A stretch of 33,391 nt of DNA from Psychrobacter sp. FME6 (GTDB taxonomy: Bacteria; Pseudomonadota; Gammaproteobacteria; Pseudomonadales; Moraxellaceae), in assembly GCF_014861365.1 (NCBI RefSeq), contig NZ_RRYW01000028.1:1-33391 (forward strand). The letters are read 5' to 3'. Within the stretch, counting starts at the first letter, position 1. The number at the start of each line of letters is the position of its first letter. A program made the position numbers and the translations under genes. Under the pieces are notes generated by a model. That model did no database searches and was not told the DNA's origin. It saw nothing but the letters and a program-made list of their open reading frames with translations. Below are positions 1 to 8,334 of this stretch, one piece after another.

Positions 1-36
1 TTCTCGCTTGTGTCTTTATCTGGCTGCCGCTGATTT

Positions 37-56
37 GAATTCTATACAGCCCCTAG
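37..56. mobile_element. Terminal inverted repeat of an IS or MITE (right end)
   Basis: The 20 bases GAATTCTATACAGCCCCTAG are identical to the right terminal repeat of the MITE at 27481-27752. The bases to the left (1-36) do not match that MITE, so this is probably the end of a related but different element, or a full insertion sequence, lying mostly outside the window. The end is flanked by CTAG, the same target-like tetranucleotide seen around the second element. No transposase fragment is readable in the 36 bases before it. Confidence 0.6.
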
Positions 57-94
57 AATTTCTGATAAGACTATTTGCTTATAAAATGTAGAGC

Positions 95-114
95 TAGTCA
101 CTATTTAGTGACTA
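95..114. promoter_or_regulatory. Palindrome upstream of ggt
   Basis: TAGTCACTA and TAGTGACTA form a perfect 9-bp inverted repeat separated by TT, about 75 bases before the ggt start and followed by TTTT. It could be an operator for a dimeric repressor controlling ggt, or a weak terminator for the element on the left. The sequence alone does not decide between these, and no convincing sigma-70 promoter was found around it. Confidence 0.35.
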
Positions 115-187
115 TTTTAACCGCTTTATTTTTATAGCTTAGCTGCTACGAACCCAGTTTCATCACTTGCGTAAAAAGGAACTTATA

Positions 188-2146
188 ATGCCAAGCTCAA
201 TGCCAAGCTCAATGTCAAAAAACACCACTCATACTTCTCGCGATAACTTTCAAGATAGATCGAAAATCAAAGCCGCTATCTTGTTAATCAGCAGTACGTT
301 TTTAGTATCGCTATCTGCTCATGCTGCTGAATCGACAATCAATCAATCAAATACTATCAACCCAACATCGATTAATACCAGTGCTATCAATCTAGCGATT
401 ATGACTGATAATCCTACCGTATTGTCTGAAACTCAGCGTGTTACACCAGCAACAAGTAATGTCCTTACCCCCACGACTAACACTGCCAAAACCGATCAAG
501 CCATTTACTCAGCTGACGCGATTCATCATCCGGTTTGGGCAAAGAATGGCATGGTCGCCACCCAAGAAGCCCTCGCCTCTGATATCGGCCTCAAAATTTT
601 AAAAGACGGTGGTAATGCGGTTGATGCTGGGGTCGCCGTTGGCTTTGCCTTAGCAGTGACCTTACCGCGTGCTGGAAACATCGGCGGTGGTGGTTTTATG
701 ATGATTTATGATGCCAAGCAAGGCAAAACAGTGGCACTCGATTACCGTGAAAAAGCGCCGAGTAGCGCCTCGCGTGATATGTATCTCGATGAAGAAGGCA
801 ATGCGGTCAGTGATTTATCACGCTATCATGGCTTAGCGATTGGGGTTCCGGGGACAGTCGCAGGATTACTTAAAGCGTTAGAAGATCATGGCACCATGAG
901 TCGCGGACAAGTGATGGCACCAGCCATTGCACTGGCTGAGGACGGTATAGAAGTGACTGCAGGTCTGTCCGAGTCACTAGAAGCCCTAAGCGATCGTTTG
1001 CAAAAATGGCCAAGTACTAAAAAGATATTTTTTAAAGCCGATGGCAGCGCCTATCAACCCGGTGAGCGTTTAAAACAACCTGAACTGGCAAAATCACTTA
1101 AGCTTGTTGCGGCAAAAGGTGCCGATGGGTTTTATAAAGGGGAAACGGCCAAAAAACTGGTAAAAGCGGTTAATGAAGCTGGCGGTAGCATGAGCCTAGA
1201 AGACTTAGCCAATTATCAAGCCATTGCCCGCCAGCCTGTGAAAGGTGATTATCGCGGTTATGAGATTGTATCGATGCCACCACCCTCTTCTGGCGGTATA
1301 CACATCGTACAGATTTTAAATATCTTAGAAGGCTATCCGCTAAAAGACTACGGTCAAAACAGCGCGCAAACGATTCACTTAATGGCTGAAGCAATGCAGT
1401 TGGCTTATGCGGATCGAGCGGAGTATTTGGGGGATTCTGATTTTATCGATGTGCCTGCCAGCGGCTTAACCTCACAAGCTTATGCGGATAAACTGCGCGC
1501 GTTGATTAATCCAGAAAAAGCCACGCCAGCGTCTACCGTTAAGGCAAATAATCCACTACCTTATGAAAGCGATCAAACCACGCATTTCTCTATCGTTGAT
1601 AAAGACGGCAATGCGATAGCCAATACCTATACGCTGAACTTTTCTTACGGTACTGGGCTGGTTGCTGAAGGCACAGGTATTTTACTCAATAATGAAATGG
1701 ATGATTTTTCTGCCAAACCCGGCGTGCCTAATGGCTATGGACTATTAGGTGGTGAGGCAAATGCGGTAGAAGCTAATAAACGACCGTTATCCTCGATGAG
1801 TCCGACAATCGTATTTAAAGACAGTAAACCTTATATCGTCACTGGTAGCCCCGGTGGTAGCCGCATTATTACTACCGTCGCGCAAGTGATCTCTAACGTC
1901 ATCGATCATGATATGAATATCGCTGAAGCGACACACGCACCGCGTATCCATGACCAATGGCTGCCCGATGAGATTCGAGTCGAAAAAGCACTAAATATTG
2001 ATACCGTTAAAAAACTTGAATCAATGGGGCACAAGGTCAGCCCCAAAGCAGCCATGGGCTCAACGCAGTCGATTATGATGACGCCAAATGGAGTCTATGG
2101 TTCTTCTGACCCACGTATCGTCGATGCGGCGGTGGTTGGGTATTAA
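188..2146 (+). CDS. ggt: Gamma-glutamyltranspeptidase (secreted)
   Basis: Cleaves the gamma-glutamyl bond of glutathione and transfers or hydrolyses the glutamyl group; expected in the periplasm. The 652-residue precursor has a basic stretch (R24-K28), a hydrophobic core and an AHA/AES cleavage site near residue 46, then a Ser/Thr/Asn-rich linker to about residue 110 before the conserved fold. The self-processing and catalytic threonine lies in QTTHFS (Thr464), which would split the chain into a large subunit and a small subunit of about 189 residues. The small subunit keeps NNEMDDFS, RPLSSMSPT and GSPGGSRII, close to the E. coli enzyme. I chose ATG 188 because AAGGA sits seven bases before it; an upstream TTG (167) overlaps that site. 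Two more in-frame ATGs follow within 24 bases in a 12-bp tandem repeat. It converges on the AraC gene with one base between stop codons. Confidence 0.95.
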   Translation: MPSSMPSSMSKNTTHTSRDNFQDRSKIKAAILLISSTFLVSLSAHAAESTINQSNTINPTSINTSAINLAIMTDNPTVLSETQRVTPATSNVLTPTTNTAKTDQAIYSADAIHHPVWAKNGMVATQEALASDIGLKILKDGGNAVDAGVAVGFALAVTLPRAGNIGGGGFMMIYDAKQGKTVALDYREKAPSSASRDMYLDEEGNAVSDLSRYHGLAIGVPGTVAGLLKALEDHGTMSRGQVMAPAIALAEDGIEVTAGLSESLEALSDRLQKWPSTKKIFFKADGSAYQPGERLKQPELAKSLKLVAAKGADGFYKGETAKKLVKAVNEAGGSMSLEDLANYQAIARQPVKGDYRGYEIVSMPPPSSGGIHIVQILNILEGYPLKDYGQNSAQTIHLMAEAMQLAYADRAEYLGDSDFIDVPASGLTSQAYADKLRALINPEKATPASTVKANNPLPYESDQTTHFSIVDKDGNAIANTYTLNFSYGTGLVAEGTGILLNNEMDDFSAKPGVPNGYGLLGGEANAVEANKRPLSSMSPTIVFKDSKPYIVTGSPGGSRIITTVAQVISNVIDHDMNIAEATHAPRIHDQWLPDEIRVEKALNIDTVKKLESMGHKVSPKAAMGSTQSIMMTPNGVYGSSDPRIVDAAVVGY

Positions 2147-2147
2147 C

Positions 2148-2954
2148 TTAGTTTGTTGATGATAGATGGGTTTGGCGAAACTGGGTTGGCGACATGCCTG
2201 TAAACTGTTTGAACTGGCGGCTAAAGGCACTATGATCTCCATAGCCACAGTTCAGCGATATTTGAGTAATCGACATCTCAGGCAGCGCCAATAATTTAAT
2301 GGCATATTCCAAACGCAGTTTTTGCACAAACTGTAATGGCGACATATTCAATACTATTTTGAAGGTTCGCTCTAATTGAGATAGGCTTAGATTCGCCAGT
2401 TCTGCCAACTGAGATATATTAATTTTCTGTTCTAAATTCTCTCGTACAAATTGTGATACTTCAGCCAAACGGGCGTGTTTACGTAAAATGCGCTCGTTAT
2501 CTTCATCAATATCAACAGATATACCTACCATAGCGATTATCTTTTTTTGTATATCATAAATAGGTAATTTATTGGTAATACACCAACCTAACTGACCTGA
2601 TGCGTAACTATGCACTTCTAAATTATCAACGATTGATTTCCCTTCTCGTAATACTCTCATATCTTGTAAGATACAATCTTTACTCTGCCGGTGAGAAAAC
2701 ACCTGTTCTGTGGTAAATCCAACAATATCTTCGCGCTTATCTAACTTACAGCGTTTCAATAACGTTCTATTCGCTAGCTGATAACGCGCCTGCTCATCTT
2801 TGACAAAGAATACAACGTTCGTCAGCGTATCCAATAACGGCAATAATAACGACACGTTACCAATAAAAGCTGCACTGCTGTCGGGATAGTAAGCAACCAT
2901 GCTTTGCTGCAATGACATCGCTAACGTTGTATCTTCCACCGAATGACTAAGCAT
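2148..2954 (-). CDS. AraC-family transcriptional regulator with N-terminal PAS domain
   Basis: A 268-residue regulator. Residues about 40-150 look like a PAS sensor (FFVKDEQARYQLANRTLL and a following GISVDIDED strand), so the signal may be a small molecule. Residues about 165-262 are a two-helix AraC/XylS DNA-binding domain, including ISQLAELANLSLSQLERTFK and the signature CGYGDHSAFSRQFKQFTGMSP. The start is supported by AAGGAGG four bases before ATG 2954. It is divergent from the hydroxyproline catabolic operon at 3359-9889, the usual arrangement for a local activator. AraC-type regulators of hydroxyproline clusters are known in pseudomonads, so I infer it senses hydroxyproline or an intermediate. 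The 19-bp direct repeats 59 bases upstream of its start are candidate binding sites, possibly also autoregulatory. Confidence 0.9.
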   Translation of the reverse strand: MLSHSVEDTTLAMSLQQSMVAYYPDSSAAFIGNVSLLLPLLDTLTNVVFFVKDEQARYQLANRTLLKRCKLDKREDIVGFTTEQVFSHRQSKDCILQDMRVLREGKSIVDNLEVHSYASGQLGWCITNKLPIYDIQKKIIAMVGISVDIDEDNERILRKHARLAEVSQFVRENLEQKINISQLAELANLSLSQLERTFKIVLNMSPLQFVQKLRLEYAIKLLALPEMSITQISLNCGYGDHSAFSRQFKQFTGMSPTQFRQTHLSSTN

Positions 2955-3012
2955 ATAACCTCCTTGTCATATAAGTCATGTAAATCATATAATTCGTATC
3001 AATCACATCATA

Positions 3013-3080
3013 TTATTCACTTAACACTCTCTTATTCACTTAACACTCTCTTATTCACTTAACACTCTCTTATTCAGTTA
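3013..3080. repeat. Three 19-bp tandem direct repeats plus a partial fourth (candidate operator)
   Basis: The unit TTATTCACTTAACACTCTC occurs three times without mismatch at 3013-3031, 3032-3050 and 3051-3069. A partial copy starts at 3070 and then turns into TTAAGTG, the reverse complement of the core CACTTAA. The period is close to two helical turns, so the same face would be presented repeatedly to a protein. Located in the divergent region between the AraC gene and the hydroxyproline operon, it is a plausible AraC-protein site array. No function is demonstrated by sequence alone. Confidence 0.75.
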
Positions 3081-3110
3081 AGTGTCTTATTCATTTATAG
3101 AAACTATCCA

Positions 3111-3158
3111 GTGGTTATAAAATAGTCATTCACACGCTATTTTATGACCACTTTTTTT
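3111..3158 (+). terminator. Intrinsic terminator hairpin upstream of the hydroxyproline operon
   Basis: GTGGTTATAAAATAG (3111-3125) and CTATTTTATGACCAC (3137-3151) pair over 15 positions, one being a G-U pair in plus-strand RNA, with an 11-base loop, followed directly by seven T residues (3152-3158). This is a classical Rho-independent shape for plus-strand transcripts. The minus strand has no T-run after the stem. No plus-strand gene ends nearby: the closest upstream is ggt at 2146. It may therefore stop ggt read-through or act as a leader attenuator for the operon starting at 3359. Confidence 0.6.
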
Positions 3159-3173
3159 ATTGGTAAATTTTAG

Positions 3174-3189
3174 CTAGAGGGCCCTCTAG
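3174..3189. promoter_or_regulatory. Perfect 16-bp palindrome CTAGAGGGCCCTCTAG
   Basis: An uninterrupted palindrome of eight plus eight bases, GC-rich in an otherwise AT-rich intergenic region and 170 bases before the epimerase start. A shorter palindrome, GTGTACAC (3189-3196), begins at its last base. It looks like a homodimer binding site for a second regulator, since AraC proteins normally use direct repeats. An alternative is a scar of an inverted duplication around CTAG. Confidence 0.4.
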
Positions 3190-3358
3190 TGTACACCGTT
3201 GCACTATGCAGAAATGCGCATCTCTTCTAAAGAAAATGACAAGACGACTCATTTAAAAAAGTTCATTGTATATATAGACCTTAGATATTAGCTGCTTACT
3301 ATTAAATACTAGGTCATATGGAATGTAACTTTTTCACGGATGAATTAGGACGTCAGCA

Positions 3359-4348
3359 ATGTCTTCTACACTATTTAATTTCAAAATTATTGACTCACAT
3401 ACTGGCGGTGAACCCACTCGCATGGTCTGTGACGGCTTCCCTACTCTTGTCGGTGACACCATCCAAGACAAGCTGCAGTACTTTAAACAAAACTTTGATC
3501 ATTTACGTCAAAGCATAATTTTAGAACCTCGTGGCAATGATGTGCTCGTGGGTGCCCTACTTGTACCTGCCACTAACCCTCAAGCCACTGCGGGTGTCAT
3601 CTTTTTTAATAACACTGGCTATCTTGGTATGTGTGGTCATGGCACCATCGGCGTGATTATCTCTTTAGCACATCAACAAAAAATCACTGCTGGCGAGCAT
3701 TGGTTAGAAACTCCGGTCGGCTTGGTAAAAACCACCCTTCATGATGACGGCAGCTGCAGTGTTCAAAATGTCCCTTCTTATCGTTATAAAAAACAAGTTG
3801 CAGTACAAGTACCTGAACTAGGTCTTATCCGTGGCGATATCGCTTGGGGTGGCAACTGGTTCTTTTTGGTCAGTGAGCATGGGCAAAATATTCAGGCCAA
3901 TAATGTGACCGCACTGACTCAAGCATGTGTACAAATTAAACAAGCATTAGTTGCCGCTAATATCACTGGCGAAAATGGCGGCGAGATTGATCATATTGAG
4001 TTGTTTGCTGACAGTACAGAAGAACACATGGATAGTAAAAACTTCGTTTTGTGTCCAGGTTCAGCTTATGACCGCTCGCCTTGTGGTACTGGCACTAGCG
4101 CCAAACTTGCCTGCCTAGCCGCTGACAATAATCTGGCGCCTGAACAACTCTGGCAGCAGCAAGGGGTTGTTGGTAGCTCATTTACGGGCAGTTATCAGTA
4201 TGCAACTTCTAGCCAGCTCGACCAAACGCTAGCTTATCCTGAACACACGATTATACCAACAATTTGTGGTCACGCTTATGTCTGTGCCGAAACAGTACTG
4301 ATCGTTCAAGAAGCAGATCCTTTTAAATGGGGCATACCTTCTTCATAG
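3359..4348 (+). CDS. 4-hydroxyproline 2-epimerase (proline racemase family)
   Basis: Converts trans-4-hydroxy-L-proline to cis-4-hydroxy-D-proline, the entry step of bacterial hydroxyproline catabolism. The 329-residue protein begins with the family motif SHTGGEPTR. It has both cysteines of the two-base mechanism: Cys92 in [10 protein letters not shown] and Cys242 in [12 protein letters not shown]. The Cys/Cys pair supports a racemase or epimerase rather than the Cys/Thr 3-hydroxyproline dehydratase branch. ATG 3359 is preceded by TAGGA at eight bases; an overlapping ORF from 3318 in another frame is spurious. It is the first gene of a same-strand run of five catabolic and transport genes. 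Epimerase rather than proline racemase is inferred from the neighbouring oxidase, deaminase and dehydrogenase. Confidence 0.9.
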   Translation: MSSTLFNFKIIDSHTGGEPTRMVCDGFPTLVGDTIQDKLQYFKQNFDHLRQSIILEPRGNDVLVGALLVPATNPQATAGVIFFNNTGYLGMCGHGTIGVIISLAHQQKITAGEHWLETPVGLVKTTLHDDGSCSVQNVPSYRYKKQVAVQVPELGLIRGDIAWGGNWFFLVSEHGQNIQANNVTALTQACVQIKQALVAANITGENGGEIDHIELFADSTEEHMDSKNFVLCPGSAYDRSPCGTGTSAKLACLAADNNLAPEQLWQQQGVVGSSFTGSYQYATSSQLDQTLAYPEHTIIPTICGHAYVCAETVLIVQEADPFKWGIPSS

Positions 4349-4456
4349 CGTGAGTTCCAATTAATAGTCTGATATTGGTCAGCATGTACTGAGTACAGAA
4401 CCATAAAAAAATTAAGTCAAACCATTTCAAGCACATATGATTTACCGAGAGTATTT

Positions 4457-5716
4457 ATGAACACCTCAAACGTCGACTTACATATTATTGGTGGCGGCAT
4501 TATCGGCCTAGCCGCTGCGGTAACGTTGCAAGCGCAGGGCGTCAATGTCGTCCTGCTTGAGGCAGAAAAGATAGATCAAGGTGCTTCATTAGGTAACGCA
4601 GGACACTTAGCGACTGAACAAGTCTTTCCAATTGCTGACGCCAGTATGCTACGTCATATTCCTGCCATGCTTTTTAATCCGGCAGGTCCACTACGGTTAG
4701 ATTGGCGCTACTTGCCACGTTTGATGCCATGGGCTCTACAGTTACTAATGAATATGCGCCCTGAACCGTTTGAGCGTATTCATCAAGCGATATTAAGCCT
4801 AAACCAAGGAAGTATCCAAGCATGGCAAAAATTTTCGAATCAATGGCAACTCAATGAATGGGTGCATGTCGAAGGCTCATTATTAGCGGTCGAAAAGCCC
4901 GCCAGCCTAAACAATTTAAAGACCCACGGCGCGCGCCTTAACAACATGGGCGTCACTAATAAGTTACTAACCAAGGAAGCGCTGCTAGAACGTGAGCCTG
5001 CCTTACAAGACAACCAGTTAGGGGCATTATTTTTCCCTGATACTGGACATATCACTAATTTAAAAGCGGTTATTAACCAACTTAGTGCCACTTTTATACA
5101 GCTTGGCGGGCATATTATTGAGCATTGCAGGGTACTTGCAGTGACTCCTAGCGCAGACAGTATTCACTTGACCACCAGCCAAGGTGATATTTCCGCTTCT
5201 AAAGTGATGCTGGCAGCAGGCGCGCACTCCAAAGTACTGGCCAAACAGCTCACAGGGGTGAGCGTGCCATTGGATACTGAGCGCGGTTATCACCTAATGC
5301 TCCCTAATGAAAGTGCGCGCCTACAGATACCCGTATCGAGCATGGATCGGCGATTTATCATGACCCCGATGCAAGGCGGGCTACGTTTGGCTGGCACAGT
5401 TGAATACGCAGGACTTGAAGCGCCAGCCAACATGAAGCGTGCACAAATGCTATTACAGCAAGCGCAGCCTATGCTCAAAGCACCATTAGACACAAAAGAT
5501 AGTGTGCCGTGGATGGGATTTCGACCATCGACAGCCGACTCGCTACCGGTCATCGACAAAATTGATCGCGTATTTCTAAACTTTGGCCATCAGCATTTAG
5601 GCTTAACACAAGCAGTCGTCAGTGCGCAGATGATTGCAGAATACTATTTTGATGAGCCACACGCTATCGACCCGACACCTTACCGACTTAACCGTTTTAA
5701 GAGAGCGTCATCCTGA
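4457..5716 (+). CDS. FAD-dependent D-amino acid dehydrogenase, probably D-hydroxyproline oxidase
   Basis: A 419-residue DadA/DAO-fold flavoprotein expected to oxidise cis-4-hydroxy-D-proline to 1-pyrroline-4-hydroxy-2-carboxylate. The N-terminal dinucleotide-binding motif is IIGGGIIGLAAAVTL, with the acidic strand end LLEAE after it. The C-terminal FAD region has WMGFRPSTADSLPVI and FGHQHLGLTQA, a version seen in hydroxyproline-cluster oxidases rather than the alanine-specific DadA. Pseudomonads use a multi-subunit D-hydroxyproline dehydrogenase for this step; here one chain appears to do it, as in rhizobial clusters. The gap to the epimerase is 108 bases and to the deaminase 83. No signal peptide; cytoplasmic or peripheral to the membrane. 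Substrate is inferred from context. Confidence 0.85.
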   Translation: MNTSNVDLHIIGGGIIGLAAAVTLQAQGVNVVLLEAEKIDQGASLGNAGHLATEQVFPIADASMLRHIPAMLFNPAGPLRLDWRYLPRLMPWALQLLMNMRPEPFERIHQAILSLNQGSIQAWQKFSNQWQLNEWVHVEGSLLAVEKPASLNNLKTHGARLNNMGVTNKLLTKEALLEREPALQDNQLGALFFPDTGHITNLKAVINQLSATFIQLGGHIIEHCRVLAVTPSADSIHLTTSQGDISASKVMLAAGAHSKVLAKQLTGVSVPLDTERGYHLMLPNESARLQIPVSSMDRRFIMTPMQGGLRLAGTVEYAGLEAPANMKRAQMLLQQAQPMLKAPLDTKDSVPWMGFRPSTADSLPVIDKIDRVFLNFGHQHLGLTQAVVSAQMIAEYYFDEPHAIDPTPYRLNRFKRASS

Positions 5717-5799
5717 ACCAGATGACGTTATGTAAATAAACCAACCGATTTATCATTGAATTATCATGAATTAAATCATCAATAACCAAGGATAGTCTC

Positions 5800-6663
5800 A
5801 TGAACATAAATGGAATTTTAGTCCCGATCGTTACCCCTTTCGATAACAATGGTGATGTTGATACCGAAACCTTAACCACGCTAGTAGAAGCATTTATCGA
5901 TAAAGGCGTCACTGGTATCGTTGCTTGCGGTACTACCGGCGAATATTATACGTTTTCAGCAGCAGAGCGTGAATTGGTGTTAATTACGATTGCTAAAGCA
6001 GCTAAAGATAAAGTGACTCTGATCGCTGGTATCAATAGCTTATCAACCGATAACTCTATTGAACTTGCCAAACAAGCTAAAGAATTAGGTTATGACGGTT
6101 TGATGCTATCTGCACCACCTTATAGCTTACCTGAGCAGGATGGCGTCATCGCTCATTTTGAAAAAGTGGCTGATGCTAGCGACCTACCCATCGTTATGTA
6201 TAACTTCCCTGACCGTGTCGGCGTTAGCATTGAATTTGATACCGTCGCGCATTTAGCCAAACATCCTAATATCGTGGGCGTCAAAGAAAGTAGCGGCGAC
6301 TTTAGTCATGCTCTACGCATGCTACAAGCAAACTTTGATAACTTTGATGTGGTTTGCGGCTGTGATGACCAACCCGTTGATTTCTTTTTCTGGGGCGCAA
6401 AAAGCTGGATTGCTGGTGCAGCTAACGTCTTTCCAGAAGAACAAGTCGCTCTATTTAATGCCACTCAGCAAGGCGATTGGGATAAGGCCAAGCAAATTAT
6501 GAGCGACATGTATCCTGCTATCCATTCTATGGAATCCGGTAACTATAACCAAAAAGCCAAAGCTGGTTGCCTAAAAGGTAGCATGGAAGTTGGTTCAGTA
6601 CGTGTACCCTTGACTGCAATGCCAGAAGACGAAAAAGCAGAATTCTTAGCCTTACTGTCTTAG
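5800..6663 (+). CDS. DapA-family lyase, probable 1-pyrroline-4-hydroxy-2-carboxylate deaminase
   Basis: A 287-residue (beta/alpha)8 aldolase of the dihydrodipicolinate synthase/N-acetylneuraminate lyase family. The phosphate- or carboxylate-binding motif is CGTTGEYYTFS (about residues 43-53). The catalytic Tyr134 lies in VMYNFPDR and the Schiff-base Lys162 in GVKESSGD. In hydroxyproline operons, members of this family deaminate 1-pyrroline-4-hydroxy-2-carboxylate to 2-oxoglutarate semialdehyde, which fits between the oxidase upstream and the aldehyde dehydrogenase downstream. AAGG lies eight bases before ATG 5800. A true DapA is less likely because lysine-pathway genes are absent here, but fold alone would not exclude it. 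Confidence 0.85.
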   Translation: MNINGILVPIVTPFDNNGDVDTETLTTLVEAFIDKGVTGIVACGTTGEYYTFSAAERELVLITIAKAAKDKVTLIAGINSLSTDNSIELAKQAKELGYDGLMLSAPPYSLPEQDGVIAHFEKVADASDLPIVMYNFPDRVGVSIEFDTVAHLAKHPNIVGVKESSGDFSHALRMLQANFDNFDVVCGCDDQPVDFFFWGAKSWIAGAANVFPEEQVALFNATQQGDWDKAKQIMSDMYPAIHSMESGNYNQKAKAGCLKGSMEVGSVRVPLTAMPEDEKAEFLALLS

Positions 6664-6828
6664 AGAAAGCTGGCTTAATGAAAGACATCTTAATAAAAAC
6701 ACAGATAACAGACACTTAATGATTTGGTGCCATACCTTACTAAATTAAGCGCTAAATAAAGGTATAACGACCGTATTCATGACGCTTAATAAAAGATGAA
6801 CATGGCACCAATATATAAGGATCATAAA

Positions 6829-8313
6829 ATGAGCATGACTAAAGAACAAGTATTCGAGCAAGCGCAGCAGCAGAAACTGTGGGCAGGACATTTGATAGCT
6901 GATGAAAATCTCTCGACAGCCACCTTAGACAATATTACGCCAATTGATAATAGTGTTATCGGCCAAATTGCTTCTGGTACTGCCGACGATGTTAATGTTG
7001 CTGTAAAAGTTGCACGCGATAGTTTTGAAAACGGTGAATGGCGTCGCTTAGCGCCTGCTGAACGCAAAGCCATAATGCAACGCTGGTGCGCACTGATGCA
7101 TGAACACTTCGAAGAGCTAGCGGCTTTGGATTGTGTTGATGCCGGCAAGCCAATTACCGAATGCTTAAACACTGACATGCCAGCAACTGTCGAGACCTTT
7201 GAATGGTATGCCGAAGCGGCTGATAAAGTATTTGGCAAAGTCGCCCCTACAGGTAGCGCGGCTTTAGGACTTATCGTCCAAGAACCAATCGGTGTTGTCG
7301 GTGCAGTGCTGCCATGGAACTTTCCAGCACAGATGTATGCTTGGAAAGTCGCGCCTGCTCTGATTATGGGTAACTCCGTCATCGTCAAACCTGCTGAACT
7401 GACCTCTTTATCAGCCTACCGCTTGACCGAACTGGCATATGAAGCTGGCGTACCAAGAGAAGCATTACAGATGGTCTGCGGCCTTGGTGAAAACGTTGGC
7501 GCGGCGCTTGGCCAGCATATGGATGTTGACATGGTTTCGTTTACTGGCTCCACAGAGGTAGGACGCCTGTTCTTACAATATTCGGCACAAAGTAATCTAA
7601 AAGAGATTGTCTTAGAATGCGGTGGTAAAAGCCCACAAATCGTCTTTGATGACGCTGTAATTGACGATGCTGTAATCGACGATATATTATCCGCCGCGTT
7701 TTGGAATATGAGTGAAAACTGTAGTTGTGGTTCGCGGTTATTGGTACATAGCAGCCAAAAAGCAAGTCTTCTTAATAAACTCACGGAAGGTCTCAAAGAT
7801 TGGAAAGTTGGCTCCCCTTTTGATGCCGATACTGCCATCGGCCCGATGATTGAAAAGGCACATTTCGATAAAGTTTGCCATTATCTTAAAACTGCAAAAG
7901 AAGAAGGTGCAACTGTTGTCGCCGGCGGCAATATTCGTGACGACTTAGGCAGTGGCTGGTATGTCGAGCCGACCATCTTTGACGATGTTAGTGCTGATAT
8001 GACGTTATTTAAAGAGGAAGTCTTCGGACCCTTGCTTGCGGTCACTAGCTTTGAGACCGAAGAGGAAGCCGTCAAGTTGGCAAATGAAACCAATTATGGT
8101 TTAGCTGCTTCTTTTTATACCCAAAATATTAAACGTGCTTATCGCGTCGCCTCAGCTATCAAAGCGGGCACCGTTTCTATTAATGGGTTTTCAGAAGGCG
8201 ATATCACCACCCCATTCGGTGGCTACAAACAATCAGGATTCGGTGGACGCGACAACGGACTTGAAGCGTTATCACAGTACACACAAACCAAAACCATTTG
8301 GTTGGTTAATTAA
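6829..8313 (+). CDS. Aldehyde dehydrogenase, probable 2-oxoglutarate semialdehyde dehydrogenase
   Basis: An NAD(P)-dependent aldehyde dehydrogenase of 494 residues, expected to oxidise 2-oxoglutarate semialdehyde to 2-oxoglutarate and finish the hydroxyproline route. Visible motifs are the Asn of the oxyanion region in VLPWNFP, the coenzyme loop FTGSTEVGR, the general base Glu263 in LECGGKSP and the nucleophile Cys298 in ENCSCGSR, 35 residues apart as in the family. The CSCGSR form also occurs in PuuC/KauB-type gamma-aminobutyraldehyde dehydrogenases, so substrate is assigned by context. I prefer ATG 6829 (AAGGAT eight bases before) over ATG 6796, which lacks a ribosome site. Residues about 274-283 carry a DDAVI pentapeptide twice from a 15-bp tandem repeat (7648-7677). 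Confidence 0.88.
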   Translation: MSMTKEQVFEQAQQQKLWAGHLIADENLSTATLDNITPIDNSVIGQIASGTADDVNVAVKVARDSFENGEWRRLAPAERKAIMQRWCALMHEHFEELAALDCVDAGKPITECLNTDMPATVETFEWYAEAADKVFGKVAPTGSAALGLIVQEPIGVVGAVLPWNFPAQMYAWKVAPALIMGNSVIVKPAELTSLSAYRLTELAYEAGVPREALQMVCGLGENVGAALGQHMDVDMVSFTGSTEVGRLFLQYSAQSNLKEIVLECGGKSPQIVFDDAVIDDAVIDDILSAAFWNMSENCSCGSRLLVHSSQKASLLNKLTEGLKDWKVGSPFDADTAIGPMIEKAHFDKVCHYLKTAKEEGATVVAGGNIRDDLGSGWYVEPTIFDDVSADMTLFKEEVFGPLLAVTSFETEEEAVKLANETNYGLAASFYTQNIKRAYRVASAIKAGTVSINGFSEGDITTPFGGYKQSGFGGRDNGLEALSQYTQTKTIWLVN

Positions 8314-8334
8314 TAGCAGGCTTATTCAATAAAC

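Noticed and set aside
3013-3080. CRISPR-like array
   Set aside because: The 19-bp units are directly adjacent with no spacers, and no cas gene is present.
3318-3518. A 66-residue ORF overlapping the epimerase start
   Set aside because: It runs in another frame of a well-supported gene and has no family features.
6732-6765. Inverted repeat ATACCTT/AAGGTAT before the aldehyde dehydrogenase
   Set aside because: Seven pairs with a 20-base AT-rich loop are likely by chance in this composition.
6822-7838. Long minus-strand ORFs opposite the aldehyde dehydrogenase
   Set aside because: Low-complexity shadow frames of a conserved gene, with no ribosome site or known motif.
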